Below are positions 15,748-24,720 of a DNA stretch of 64,000 nt, piece by piece. Both the position numbers and the translations under genes were made by a program. Position 1 is the first letter of the stretch; each line of letters opens with the position of its first letter. This stretch comes from Candidatus Competibacteraceae bacterium (GTDB lineage: Bacteria > Pseudomonadota > Gammaproteobacteria > Competibacterales > Competibacteraceae): contig CP065007.1 of the NCBI GenBank assembly GCA_016699715.1, positions 744,001 to 808,000 of the forward strand. The letters run 5' to 3'. The notes beneath the pieces were generated by a model that was not told the DNA's origin, did no database searches, and saw nothing but the letters and a program-made list of their open reading frames with translations.

Positions 15748-16563
15748 GTGAAGCCGTGGATCAACGAAGAAACCATCAAGACCTGGACCGACGCCCAGAA
15801 ACGTCTTTGGGAAAGCCTGTGCTCGGCGGTGCCATTTCAGCCACCGGTCGGGGTTGAAGCCTGGCGCGAGACGTATTTGAAAAACCTGGCGACTTGGGAA
15901 TCCGCGGTCAGGCAGACTCTGGAACAGGAAGCCGCCTGGGTCCAGCAATGGGTGCAGCGGGTCGCCCACGAAAAAGGAACGCCGGAAATGATGGCATCCT
16001 GGGTACGGCAGATGGAAGAAGTGCTGCAACGCTGGATTCAGTCCCAAAATCAGTGGTGGGATGAATATTTCGCGGTTTTGCGTCGCGGTGGCCTGGTTAA
16101 ACTGGATCAGGCCGATATCGACGCGGTTGCGGTTTCCGGGCCGGCCCCGGTGGCCGCATCGGCGCCGACGGCTTCCGAAAAACCGGCGAGCGCGCCGCCC
16201 AAGGCCGCCGCCTCGGCGCGGCCGGAACCGATGGCGGAGGTGGTCGCCGAGCCACCGGTCGCCACGTCCACCGCCGAGCCGCCCGCCGCCGTGAACGATG
16301 AGCCGCCCCCAACAGCACGGATCGTCGAAGCACCCGTCGAGTTGCCGCCGGACGATCTCAAACTTGTCAGCGGTATCGGTCCGGCGCTGGAAAAGAAGCT
16401 GAACGCCTGTGGCATATTCACCTACCGGCAACTGGCGGCGCTCGGCGATGAGGAAATCGAACGGATCGAAGCCGCCATCAAATCGTTCGGTCGCATCCGT
16501 CGCGACGACTGGGTCGGTCAGGCCAGGGCGCAGCATTTGCGGAAGTATCAGGAATCGCTTTAA
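15748..16563 (+). CDS. Phasin-like protein with C-terminal helix-hairpin-helix domain
   Basis: A 271-residue protein in two parts. Residues 1-125 are helical and Trp/Gln-rich (TWTDAQKRLWESLCSAVPFQ, WESAVRQTLEQEAAWVQQWV), resembling PHA-granule phasin or PhaE-type helices. A Pro/Ala-rich linker (~130-200) leads to a C-terminal domain, DDLKLVSGIGPALEKKLNAC and YRQLAALGDEEIERIEAAI, of the helix-hairpin-helix type found in COG3743. Such a tail might let a granule protein touch nucleic acid, as other bacterial granule proteins do; that is inference. The start is GTG with GGAGG nine bases upstream. A true PhaE role is not supported, as no phaC is near. Confidence 0.6.
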   Translation: MKPWINEETIKTWTDAQKRLWESLCSAVPFQPPVGVEAWRETYLKNLATWESAVRQTLEQEAAWVQQWVQRVAHEKGTPEMMASWVRQMEEVLQRWIQSQNQWWDEYFAVLRRGGLVKLDQADIDAVAVSGPAPVAASAPTASEKPASAPPKAAASARPEPMAEVVAEPPVATSTAEPPAAVNDEPPPTARIVEAPVELPPDDLKLVSGIGPALEKKLNACGIFTYRQLAALGDEEIERIEAAIKSFGRIRRDDWVGQARAQHLRKYQESL

Positions 16564-16625
16564 CCCGTTTCAATTCTTGCAACGCCGGGTCCAGCGGCCC
16601 AGCGGCTATCGGAGCAGGCCAATCG

Positions 16626-18026
16626 ATGTCCGTTCACGCCATCGCCGCCGTGCTGGGCGGCCAGATTTCGCCGGGCAGCCGGTTGACCGTGCAGGGTTGG
16701 GTGCGCACCCGCCGCGATTCCAAGGCGGGCCTGTCCTTCATCGCCGTCCATGACGGTTCGTGCTTCGAGCCGCTGCAAGTGGTCGCTTCCGCCGAGCTGC
16801 CAAACTATCAGGGCGAGGTACTCCATCTGACCGCCGGCTGCGCGCTGCGCGTTCACGGCGAACTGGTCGTTTCCACCGGCAAGGGGCAGGCCGTCGAACT
16901 GCGGGCGGAGTCGGTCGAGACGATCGGAGGCATTGACGATCCAGAAAGCTATCCGGTTGCTCCCAAGCCGCACAGCTTCGAATATCTGCGGACGGTGGCG
17001 CACCTGCGACCGCGCACCAACAGTATCGGCGCGGTGGCGCGGGTGCGACATTCCCTGTCCCAGGCGATCCATCGTTTCTTCCACGAGCGGGGTTATTTCT
17101 GGGTGCATACCCCGATCATCACCGCCAGCGACTGCGAGGGTGCCGGCGCGCTGTTTCGGGTCAGCACCCTGGATGGGATCAACCCGCCGCGCACGCCCGA
17201 TGGCCATGTTGATTTCTCGCGGGATTTTTTCGGGCGGGAGACTTTCCTGACCGTCTCCGGCCAGCTCAACGTCGAGGCTTACTGCCTGGCACTGTCGAAA
17301 GTCTACACCTTCGGTCCGACCTTCCGCGCCGAGAACTCCAACACCAGCCGTCACTTGGCCGAGTTCTGGATGATCGAGCCGGAAACCGCCTTTGCCGATT
17401 TGTATGCCAACGCCGATCTGGCCGAGGCGCTGCTGAAGTTCATCTTCCGGGCGCTGCTGGAGGAGCGCGCCGACGACTTGGCATTTTTTGCCCAACGCAT
17501 CGACAAGACCTGCATCCACCGCTTGGAACAGGTGGTGAACGCGCCGTTCGAGCGAATGGAATACGGTGAAGCCATCCGCATCCTGGAAAATGCCGGCGAA
17601 ACCTTCGAATTCCCGATCCGCTGGGGCGTGGACCTCCAGTCCGAGCACGAGCGCTATCTGAGCGAGCAGCATGTGGGCCGGCCGCTGGTTTTGGTCAATT
17701 ACCCAAAGGAAATCAAAAGCTTTTATATGCGGCTGAACGACGACGGCCGCACGGTGGCGGCGATGGACGTGCTGGTGCCCGGCATCGGCGAAATCATCGG
17801 CGGCAGCCAGCGCGAGGAGCGGCTGGCCGTGCTGGACGCGCGCCTGGATGAAATGGGTATCAACAAGATCGCCTATAATTGGTATCGTGACCTGCGCCGT
17901 TACGGCAGCGTGCCGCACGCCGGGTTCGGGCTGGGGTTCGAACGCACCGTCAGCTACGCGACCGGCATGAGCAACGTCCGGGATGTCATCCCGTTTCCGC
18001 GCACGCCCCGCAGCGCCGATTTTTAA
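16626..18026 (+). CDS. asnS: Asparaginyl-tRNA synthetase
   Basis: Charges tRNA-Asn in the cytosol. The 466-residue protein shows an N-terminal OB-fold anticodon-binding domain (LTVQGWVRTRRDSKAGLSFI) and a class II catalytic core: motif 2 FRAENSNTSRHLAEFWMIEP and motif 3 GFGLGFERTVSYATGMSNVR. The usual AsnS marker NTSRH is present, which separates it from AspS. Length is normal for the family. It starts 62 bp after the phasin-like gene and ends 31 bp before the kinase gene; shared transcription is possible but not shown. Confidence 0.95.
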   Translation: MSVHAIAAVLGGQISPGSRLTVQGWVRTRRDSKAGLSFIAVHDGSCFEPLQVVASAELPNYQGEVLHLTAGCALRVHGELVVSTGKGQAVELRAESVETIGGIDDPESYPVAPKPHSFEYLRTVAHLRPRTNSIGAVARVRHSLSQAIHRFFHERGYFWVHTPIITASDCEGAGALFRVSTLDGINPPRTPDGHVDFSRDFFGRETFLTVSGQLNVEAYCLALSKVYTFGPTFRAENSNTSRHLAEFWMIEPETAFADLYANADLAEALLKFIFRALLEERADDLAFFAQRIDKTCIHRLEQVVNAPFERMEYGEAIRILENAGETFEFPIRWGVDLQSEHERYLSEQHVGRPLVLVNYPKEIKSFYMRLNDDGRTVAAMDVLVPGIGEIIGGSQREERLAVLDARLDEMGINKIAYNWYRDLRRYGSVPHAGFGLGFERTVSYATGMSNVRDVIPFPRTPRSADF

Positions 18027-18057
18027 CGCTGGACCCCAAGGTTGCCCGATTCACGCC

Positions 18058-19965
18058 ATGAATGATATCACCTCTCCGGCTACTCCCTCCAAGAGTGGCT
18101 CCCGCCGGGCCAACGCCCTGCCGTCGGACTACATGCTGGACGAGTATCGGATCGATTCCATTCTCGGAGCCGGCGGTTTCGGCGTCACCTACAAGGCGCT
18201 GGACACGCACCTGCGGACCTGGGTCGCCATCAAGGAATATTTTCCGGTGGAGTGGTCGTTCCGCGATAGCGACGGTGTGACGGTGTACGCCAACACCCAA
18301 GGCCAGAGTAGCCAGAACGACGGCCAGATCTCGGACTACGTATGGGGCTTGGAGCGTTTTCTCGACGAGGCGCGGGTGCTGGCGCAGATCCAGCATCCCT
18401 ATGTGGTGCGGGTGAAACGCTATTTTCGCGCCCACGGCACCGCCTACATCGTCATGGATTACGAAGAGGGCGAACCGCTCAGCGCGGTGTTGCAGGACGG
18501 CGAAACGCTGGACGAGGAGGAGGTGCGCGGATTGCTGGAGGACGTGTTGCCAGCCTTGCAGGCGGTCCACGAGCAGGGTTACCTGCACCGTGATATCAAG
18601 CCGGCCAACCTGTATCTGCGCGCGAACGACCATCGGGTCATACTGATCGATTTTGGCGCGGCGCGGGGATCGGTCGGCCGCCAAAGCAAGAGCGTGACCA
18701 GCCTGGTGACGCCCGGCTATTCGCCGCCCGAGCAGTACACCACCCGCAACGAACGTTACGGGACCTGGACCGATATCTACGCCCTCGCCGCCGTGCTTTA
18801 CCGTTGCGTGACCGGCCACCCCCCGGTGGAAGCGGCCGAACGTCTGCTGGATGATCACTTGCAACCGGCGACCGAGGTGGGTGCCGGTCGTTACAGCACC
18901 AACTTGCTGCGAGTGATCGATCGAGCGCTGGCGGTGCGGCCGGAGTGGCGGTTTCGCACCGTGGCCGAAATGCAGGCGGCACTGGATGGGTCGCAGGTCG
19001 AGGGCAGCGACGAGACGGTGATCGTGTTGCCGCGGGCTCGATCCAGCAAGGCCATGCCAGTGCCGGAACCGCCTCCACCCAGGGACGAACCGGCGCGAAC
19101 GCCGATGGAGAGCCAGCCGGCCGGCGAGAACTGGCGGGAGGTGACCGAGAAACCCGCCGCCGCGGGCCAGCGGTCATTGGTTGCGCGGAAATCGGAGAAG
19201 ACGGGATCTTTCGTACCGCATGTTTTGCAGTGGCGGTCGCTGGGTTTGCAGGTTGGTGGCAGTTTGGTTCTAGCGGTGGCGGCGGGGCTGGTGGTCACCG
19301 TGGTGGTCTGGCTGTGGCCGTCCGCGCCCACTTCGGAGGAACAATCGCCGCCCCGCTACAGTCTCGGTCAGCATGAGCAGCCGGCCGTGGTCCCGCCCGC
19401 CGCTGTTACGGAATCTCCTGGAATATCGGCTTCGAACGGAACAGCCGTGTTGGAGCCACCCGCCGCGCCGGTGATGAACGTTCCGTCCGCAACGCCATCG
19501 AGCCCAAGCCTGTCGGAGCCGCCCGTGGTCGGGGCGGACGCGCCAGCCGAACCGCCATCGACCGTCACCGACATGGCCGCGGAGCCACCGTCTCAGGAAA
19601 AACCGGCCACCGCCGCCGATGTGGTTGCGGAACCGCCGCTCCCGGAGGAACCCACTGCCGCCGTTGACGCGGCGGAATCCACCGCCGGAACCGGAGTGGT
19701 TCCTCCCGCGCCCGCCGCGCTTCCCGCCGCCGCGAGCCGTGGCGAGTCGTCGGTTGCCCAGCCCGCCCCCAAACCGGTCGCCGCCGAGCCGGCGCCGAGA
19801 TCCAGGAAAGCCGCGCGACGAGTCGAGCGATCCCGGGCAAGCCAGAAACGGAATGAACTCAAACCGATTGTGGTGACGCCCCCGGCCCTGCGGCGAACCC
19901 GGCCGGCGCCGTCCAGCCGAAAGCTCTGGGAACCGCCCACCTCGACAGGTTTTAACCAGAAATGA
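18058..19965 (+). CDS. Membrane Ser/Thr protein kinase (Hanks type)
   Basis: A 635-residue kinase. Kinase domain about residues 27-300: glycine loop LGAGGFGVTY, ATP Lys in VAIKEYF (K59), catalytic HRDIKPAN (D179), metal DFGAA (D198) and the GYSPPEQY activation segment. A linker leads to one TM helix (about residues 400-422, SLVLAVAAGLVVTVVVWLW), then a long Pro/Ala/Glu-rich periplasmic tail with repeats of the form AEPPS and a basic end. This orientation gives a cytosolic kinase and an outer disordered tail. I chose ATG 18058 since the earlier frame overlaps asnS. The stop overlaps the next ATG by 4 bp, showing an operon with two FHA genes and a phosphatase. Confidence 0.9.
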   Translation: MNDITSPATPSKSGSRRANALPSDYMLDEYRIDSILGAGGFGVTYKALDTHLRTWVAIKEYFPVEWSFRDSDGVTVYANTQGQSSQNDGQISDYVWGLERFLDEARVLAQIQHPYVVRVKRYFRAHGTAYIVMDYEEGEPLSAVLQDGETLDEEEVRGLLEDVLPALQAVHEQGYLHRDIKPANLYLRANDHRVILIDFGAARGSVGRQSKSVTSLVTPGYSPPEQYTTRNERYGTWTDIYALAAVLYRCVTGHPPVEAAERLLDDHLQPATEVGAGRYSTNLLRVIDRALAVRPEWRFRTVAEMQAALDGSQVEGSDETVIVLPRARSSKAMPVPEPPPPRDEPARTPMESQPAGENWREVTEKPAAAGQRSLVARKSEKTGSFVPHVLQWRSLGLQVGGSLVLAVAAGLVVTVVVWLWPSAPTSEEQSPPRYSLGQHEQPAVVPPAAVTESPGISASNGTAVLEPPAAPVMNVPSATPSSPSLSEPPVVGADAPAEPPSTVTDMAAEPPSQEKPATAADVVAEPPLPEEPTAAVDAAESTAGTGVVPPAPAALPAAASRGESSVAQPAPKPVAAEPAPRSRKAARRVERSRASQKRNELKPIVVTPPALRRTRPAPSSRKLWEPPTSTGFNQK

Positions 19966-20318
19966 AATTTTCGCTGTGGCCTTTTTCCCACCGTCGGCGC
20001 GGCCAGTCGGAAAAGGTGCTGGTGCGGGCGCGGTTCATTCGCACCGACCGGTTCAGTGGGGGCGAGCTGCGCTTGTCTTCGCCATTGTGCCGCTTGGGCC
20101 GGGTACCGGACAACGATCTGCGTTTCGACAACGATTCCGTATCGGGTCACCATGCCGAGATTTACCATCTGCCCGATGGCGCGTTCCAGATCCGCGATCT
20201 GGATTCCACCAACGGAACCTGGGTGAATGGCCAACGCGTTCATGTCTATCTGCTGTGTAACGGTGACGTGGTGGAGTTGGGCGAGGTGCGTTTGCATTTC
20301 CGAGCCGGCGATACCTGA
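19962..20318 (+). CDS. FHA-domain protein (small)
   Basis: A 118-residue protein that is essentially one forkhead-associated domain, which binds phosphothreonine. The diagnostic pieces are CRLGRVPDNDLRFDNDSVSG, HHAEIYHLPDG and LDSTNGTWVNGQRV. The start ATG overlaps the kinase stop codon (ATGA), so translation is coupled. As a stand-alone FHA unit next to a kinase and a PP2C phosphatase, it probably reads out kinase phosphorylation. Confidence 0.88.
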   Translation: MKFSLWPFSHRRRGQSEKVLVRARFIRTDRFSGGELRLSSPLCRLGRVPDNDLRFDNDSVSGHHAEIYHLPDGAFQIRDLDSTNGTWVNGQRVHVYLLCNGDVVELGEVRLHFRAGDT

Positions 20319-20366
20319 ACGCCCGCCCGTTCGCCTGCTCGGCGTCGATCTCAAGAGAAATCGGTC

Positions 20367-20873
20367 ATGCCTCTTTATCGTGGTGGTTTCTTCAAGAAAG
20401 GTTCGTCCGAGGCTCCACCCGTGGAGCCGACCCGCCGTGTTGCCCGTTCTGAAGCAGCGGCGAAACCCCGGCCGAGCGGAGATCGGGCGATTCCGGTTTC
20501 GGCGACGCCCGCCCGCGATCTGGCGCCAACCCAGGTCGTCGGCTGGCTGGTGGTCGTCGAGGGTCCGGGGCGAGGCGAGGTGCTGGTGCTGGGCTACGGA
20601 GTCAACGATATCGGCCGCGGCGCGGATGCCCGGATTCGATTGGATTTCGGCGATACCACGATCGATCTCCACAGTCAGGCGGCGATCATCTACACCGCGC
20701 GTTCCCGCCGTTTTTACCTGCAATCGATCGCGCCGGGCAACTGGGTGGGTAGCTGTCCGGTGGTGGGCAAATCCGTGGAACTGACCGGTGGCGAAACCTT
20801 GCGAATGGGGCAGACCCATTTGCGCTTCGTGCCGCTGTGCGGCCCCGGTTTCGACTGGCGCGAAGGCGAGTAA
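20367..20873 (+). CDS. Second FHA-like protein
   Basis: A 168-residue protein. The first ~55 residues are basic and Pro/Ala-rich, followed by a divergent FHA fold: GWLVVVEGPGRGEVLVLGYG, then NDIGRGADARIRLDFGDTTI, and a C-terminal GGETLRMGQTHLRFVPLCG. The usual S-x-x-H binding pair of FHA domains is altered (IDLHSQAAIIY), so phosphothreonine binding is uncertain. It lies between the first FHA gene (48 bp away) and the phosphatase gene (15 bp away), in the same operon. Confidence 0.75.
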   Translation: MPLYRGGFFKKGSSEAPPVEPTRRVARSEAAAKPRPSGDRAIPVSATPARDLAPTQVVGWLVVVEGPGRGEVLVLGYGVNDIGRGADARIRLDFGDTTIDLHSQAAIIYTARSRRFYLQSIAPGNWVGSCPVVGKSVELTGGETLRMGQTHLRFVPLCGPGFDWREGE

Positions 20874-20888
20874 GCTGGAGAGAGCGGC

Positions 20889-21791
20889 ATGGTGGCTTGG
20901 GTGCACGACGAAGGTACGATCCAAGGAGACCGTGCCCGACAGGAAGATGATTACGGGGTATTCGAATTGCCGCCGGAGCTGGAGGCGGGTGACCTGCTGC
21001 TGGTATTGGCCGACGGCATGGGGGGCGAACAGGCGGGTGCTCGAGCCAGCGCCCTGACGGTCCGCGATTTCATCGAAACCTACGATACGGTGCCGGCCGT
21101 CGCCATCCCCGAACGGCTTGAGCGGACTCTGGCGCATGTGAACGAGCGAATGGCGTTGGAGGTGGCGTCCGATCTGGAGAGTCTGAAGGGGATGGGTTGC
21201 ACGCTGCTGGCCGTGGTGTTGGCGGAGGAGGGGTTGTACTGGATCAGCGTGGGCGATTCGCCATTGTGGTTGTGGCGACAGGGGCGCTTGCACCGTCTGA
21301 ATCAGGATCACGCCTATCGTAGCATTTTGGCCGCCGAGGTGAGCGCCGGCGAGATCAGCGCCGCCGATGCGTCTCGTCATCCCGCCCGCAACGCGCTGGT
21401 GAGCGCCATCACCGGCGAGGAAATCGAACTGGTGGACCTGCCGCGCCACCCCTATCCGCTCAGGCGTGGTGGCGACCAGGTGTTGTTGGCCAGCGATGGT
21501 CTGCTGACGCTCAGCGAAAACGAGATTGCCGCCCTGCTGACCCGAGCGCGTGGCGGAGAACCGTGCCGGCGGTTGCTGGAGGCGGTGGAGACCCATCAAT
21601 GTCCCCATCAGGACAACGTGACCGTGCTGTGGGCCGCGGCGGCGGATCGGCCGCCTGTGGCTTGGCGCCGGCTTGGGGGACGCACACCGCTGCTTGTCCT
21701 GCTGGTGGCGGCCTTATTGGCGGTTGGCGGTACGTGGTGGTTGGCCCGAAACGGGGTGGAGACGGTGGTCAGCGCTTTCGCGCCGCCCTAG
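20889..21791 (+). CDS. PP2C-type Ser/Thr phosphatase, membrane anchored
   Basis: A 300-residue metal-dependent phosphatase that would reverse the neighbouring kinase. Motifs of the PP2C fold: DRARQEDDYGVFELPPE, VLADGMGGEQAGARAS, LYWISVGDSPLWLWR and a late DNVTVLW. The acidic metal ligands are present. A C-terminal hydrophobic segment (TPLLVLLVAALLAVGGTWWL) gives one TM helix, placing the catalytic domain in the cytosol as for the kinase. The gene closes the kinase-FHA-FHA-phosphatase operon and runs tail to tail with gph (4-bp overlap). Confidence 0.9.
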   Translation: MVAWVHDEGTIQGDRARQEDDYGVFELPPELEAGDLLLVLADGMGGEQAGARASALTVRDFIETYDTVPAVAIPERLERTLAHVNERMALEVASDLESLKGMGCTLLAVVLAEEGLYWISVGDSPLWLWRQGRLHRLNQDHAYRSILAAEVSAGEISAADASRHPARNALVSAITGEEIELVDLPRHPYPLRRGGDQVLLASDGLLTLSENEIAALLTRARGGEPCRRLLEAVETHQCPHQDNVTVLWAAAADRPPVAWRRLGGRTPLLVLLVAALLAVGGTWWLARNGVETVVSAFAPP

Positions 21792-22495
21792 CGGTTCCGG
21801 GTTGCGGGGGCGGCCGGCGTGCCCAGCCAGGCGAACAAATCGCTCGGTCGCCGCAGGAAGCCATCGGCGTTCCAGCATTCCGGCCGGTCCTCGGCGCCCA
21901 GATAGCCGAAACCGGCCACCAGCGCGGTCATGCCGGCCTGCCTGCCGGCCAGTATGTCGCGTTCGGCGTCACCCACGTACAGCGAGCGGCCGGGCAGCGC
22001 CCCGATGCGGGCACAGGCGTACAGCAGCGGTTCCGGGTCCGGTTTGCGCGCGTTCAGGGTGTCGCCGCTGACCACGCAGGCCATCCGCGGCCATAGATCC
22101 AGCGCCTTCAGCAGCGGTTCGGTCAGCCAGCCTGGCTTGTTGGTGACCACGCCCCAGCGAATGGCACCAGCCTCCAGGTAATCCAGTACGTCGGCCATGC
22201 CGGGAAACAGCGTGGTCTTGACGGCGATGGCCTCCCGATAAAGTGCCAGAAAGCGCGGGTTGAGTTCGGCGTAGAGCGGATCGTCGGGGGTCAGTCCGAA
22301 ACCGGCTTTCAGCATGCCCGGCGAGCCGTGCGAGACCGTCGGGCGGATGGCCTCGACCGGCAGGTCGGGCAGATCGCGCTCCCGACGCAGCCGGTTCAGC
22401 GCCACCGTCATGTCGGGGGCGGTGTCCAGCAGCGTGCCGTCCAGGTCGAACAGCACGCAGTCCGGCGGCGCGCCGCCGGTAGAGCTGGGGTTCAT
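21788..22495 (-). CDS. gph: Phosphoglycolate phosphatase, HAD family
   Basis: A 235-residue HAD hydrolase with motif I CVLFDLDGTLLDTAPDM, a helical cap, motif II VVTNKPG and motif III/IV with KPDPEPLLYACARIG and YVGDAERDILAGRQAG. It would dephosphorylate 2-phosphoglycolate, formed in DNA repair. Start ATG 22495 overlaps the ubiG stop (ATGA), the common ubiG-gph pairing of gammaproteobacteria. A seven-codon longer form exists but would ignore this coupling. HAD substrate calls from sequence carry some doubt. Confidence 0.88.
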   Translation of the reverse strand: MNPSSTGGAPPDCVLFDLDGTLLDTAPDMTVALNRLRRERDLPDLPVEAIRPTVSHGSPGMLKAGFGLTPDDPLYAELNPRFLALYREAIAVKTTLFPGMADVLDYLEAGAIRWGVVTNKPGWLTEPLLKALDLWPRMACVVSGDTLNARKPDPEPLLYACARIGALPGRSLYVGDAERDILAGRQAGMTALVAGFGYLGAEDRPECWNADGFLRRPSDLFAWLGTPAAPATRNR

Positions 22496-23211
22496 GCCAA
22501 ATCGTCCGGTCGGCAATAAACCATGTAGTTGACCGATACGCCCGGTCCCAGCCGATAGCTTCGGGTCAGCGGGTTGTAATGCAGGCCGATGATCTCCCGC
22601 AGCGTCAGGCCAGTGGCGCGCAGCCAGCCGTCCAGTTCCGAGGGGCGGATAAACTTGCGGTAGTCGTGGGTGCCCTTGGGTAGCATCCGCAACAGGTATT
22701 CCGCGCCGACGACGACGAACAGATAGGATTTGGGATTGCGGTTGATGGTGGAGAAAATCAAGTGTCCGTCGGGTTTGATCAGCCGGGCACAGGCCTGGAT
22801 CGTCGAGGCGGGGTCGGGTACGTGCTCCAACATTTCCATGCAGGTCACCACATCGAAACCGGCCGGCTCGGTTTCCGCCAGTTCCTCGGCGGTGACGCGG
22901 CGGTAGTCGAGTACCGCGCCGGATTCCAGTTGGTGCAGTTGCGCGACCGCCAGCGGCGCTTCGCCCATGTCGATACCGAGCACCCGCGCGCCGCGTAGCG
23001 CCATGCTCTCGGCCAGGATACCGCCCCCGCAGCCGACATCGAGCACCCGTTGGCCTTCCAGCCCGCCGACCCGCGCGTCGATGAAATCCAGCCGTAGCGG
23101 ATTGGTGTCGTGCAGCGGCTTGAATTCGCTATCCGGGTCCCACCAGCGGCTGGCCAGTTGCTCGAATTTGGCGATTTCCTCGGGGTCCACGTTGGGGTTC
23201 GCGGTCGTCAT
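22492..23211 (-). CDS. ubiG: Ubiquinone biosynthesis O-methyltransferase
   Basis: A 239-residue SAM-dependent methyltransferase for two O-methylations in ubiquinone synthesis. The UbiG start VDPEEIAKFEQLASRWWDPD is present, followed by SAM motif I RVLDVGCGGGILAESMALRG, and VVTCMEMLEHVPDP. C-terminal YMVYCRP is also typical. Linked to gph by overlap. The presence of UbiG places the host among quinone-respiring Proteobacteria. Confidence 0.95.
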   Translation of the reverse strand: MTTANPNVDPEEIAKFEQLASRWWDPDSEFKPLHDTNPLRLDFIDARVGGLEGQRVLDVGCGGGILAESMALRGARVLGIDMGEAPLAVAQLHQLESGAVLDYRRVTAEELAETEPAGFDVVTCMEMLEHVPDPASTIQACARLIKPDGHLIFSTINRNPKSYLFVVVGAEYLLRMLPKGTHDYRKFIRPSELDGWLRATGLTLREIIGLHYNPLTRSYRLGPGVSVNYMVYCRPDDLA

Positions 23212-23283
23212 GTGCGGGTTACCTTGCTGGAAGCTGAAAATGAGGGTCTCGTTGCCATGGTTTCGACTGGCGGACGTTGCGGG

Positions 23284-24612
23284 TTACGCTTGGCGTTTCG
23301 CGGCGATGCGTTCCCGCCAGCCGCGCGCTTCCTGGAGCGTGTCCGCCACGTCCAGCGTGGTCAGGCGCCGGTCGGCCAACAACCGGCGGCCGGTGACCCA
23401 GACGTCGGTGACGTGCTGGCGGCCGGCGGCGTAGACCAGTTGCGAGACGGGGTGGTAGACCGGTTCGGTTTCCGGCTGGCCGAGATCGACGGCGACGATG
23501 TCGGCGGCCTTGCCCGGTTCGAGCGAGCCGGTTTCCCGCCCCAGCCCCAGCGCCCGGGCGCCATCAAGGGTGGCCATGCGCAGCATTCGCGCGGCGGGCA
23601 GCGCGGCGGCATCGCCGGCCACGCCCTTGCCCAGCAGGGCGGCGGTGCGCAGTTCGCCGAACAGATCGAGATCGTTGTTGCTGGCCGCGCCGTCGGTACC
23701 GAGCGCGACGTTGACCTTGGCGGCATCGAGTCGGGCGATCGGGCAGAACCCGCTGGCCAGCTTGAGGTTGGATTCCGGGCAGTGGACGACATGGGCGCCG
23801 GCCTCCGCCAGCCGTTCGATTTCGGCCGGTTCGAGCTGGGTCATGTGCACGGCCAGCAGTCGTGGCGACAACAGGCCGAGCTGTTCCAGCCGCTCCAACG
23901 GTCGGCAGCCGTGTTCGGCCTGGAACCGGGCGACTTCGGCGGCGGTTTCATGGACGTGGATGTGGACTGGAATGCCCAAGTCCGCCGCCAGTCGGCCGAT
24001 GCGCTCCAGCGCCGGGGCCGAGACGGTATAGGGGGCATGCGGCGCGAACGCGACGCGGACCCGCGCATCACCCTTTAGCGCTTCATGCAGGGCCAGTCCT
24101 TTATCCAGGTACTCGTCCAGGTTGCGGGCGTAGGCCGTGGGGAAGTCCAGGGCGATCAGCCCGACGCAGGCGCGGATACCGCATTCGCGGGCGGCGGCGG
24201 CGGTCGCTTCCGGGAAAAAGTACATATCGTTGAAGCAGGTGGTGCCGCCGCGCAGCATCTCGGCGATCGCCAGCCGGGTTCCGGCGCGGACGAATTCGGG
24301 ATCGACCCAGCGGGTTTCGGTGGGCCAGATATAGTCTTGCAGCCAAGCCATCAGTGGCAGGTCGTCGGCCAGTCCGCGCAGCAGGGTCATGCTGGCGTGG
24401 GTGTGGGCGTTGACCAGACCGGGAATGAGAACATGCGTTTCGAAGTTCAGGTACGTCTCGGCGCTAAAGCGGACCATGGCCTCGTCCCGCGGCAGGATGG
24501 CGAGAATGCGGCCGTTCTGAATGGCGATGGCGTGGTGTTCGAGAACCCGGCCTTCCGGTTCGACCGGAACGATCCAGCGAGCGTTGAGCAGGGCGGAGAT
24601 GGCTTGCGGCAT
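23284..24612 (-). CDS. mtaD: Amidohydrolase: 5'-methylthioadenosine/S-adenosylhomocysteine deaminase type
   Basis: A 442-residue amidohydrolase of the TrzA/MtaD/ATZ group. Metal-site motifs: PGLVNAHTHASMTLLRG, HIHVHETAAEV, LAVHMTQ and LGTDGAASNNDLDLFGEL. The enzyme probably deaminates methylthioadenosine or S-adenosylhomocysteine. An mtnA gene lies 1.1 kb away, which favours a place in methionine salvage or methyl-cycle cleanup. It starts at ATG 24612 and stands alone 72 bp before ubiG. Guanine or other aminopurine substrates cannot be excluded. Confidence 0.85.
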   Translation of the reverse strand: MPQAISALLNARWIVPVEPEGRVLEHHAIAIQNGRILAILPRDEAMVRFSAETYLNFETHVLIPGLVNAHTHASMTLLRGLADDLPLMAWLQDYIWPTETRWVDPEFVRAGTRLAIAEMLRGGTTCFNDMYFFPEATAAAARECGIRACVGLIALDFPTAYARNLDEYLDKGLALHEALKGDARVRVAFAPHAPYTVSAPALERIGRLAADLGIPVHIHVHETAAEVARFQAEHGCRPLERLEQLGLLSPRLLAVHMTQLEPAEIERLAEAGAHVVHCPESNLKLASGFCPIARLDAAKVNVALGTDGAASNNDLDLFGELRTAALLGKGVAGDAAALPAARMLRMATLDGARALGLGRETGSLEPGKAADIVAVDLGQPETEPVYHPVSQLVYAAGRQHVTDVWVTGRRLLADRRLTTLDVADTLQEARGWRERIAAKRQA

Positions 24613-24664
24613 GCGGGGTTCTCCGAGTTATAACGGCGGATTATAGCGGCGAACCGGGGTGGCG

Positions 24665-24698
24665 CAAAAAAAAAGCGCCCCGGCGAACCGGGGCGCTG
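24665..24698 (-). terminator. Rho-independent terminator of the OmpA-like gene
   Basis: A perfect 10-bp stem, AGCGCCCCGG (24674-24683) and CCGGGGCGCT (24688-24697), with a CGAA loop, is followed on the minus strand by a run of eight or nine T. It lies 23 bp after the OmpA-like stop codon and ends transcription before mtaD. Confidence 0.9.
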
Positions 24699-24720
24699 GA
24701 TGCCGAAAAACGCAGGCAGC

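Noticed and set aside
15748..16563. PHA synthase subunit PhaE
   Set aside because: No phaC neighbour, and the C-terminal HHH domain is not part of PhaE; only general helical resemblance.
19593..21608. 671-codon minus-strand frame across the kinase tail, FHA and PP2C genes
   Set aside because: Shadow of four convincing plus-strand genes with overlaps and ribosome sites; no domain in the shadow.
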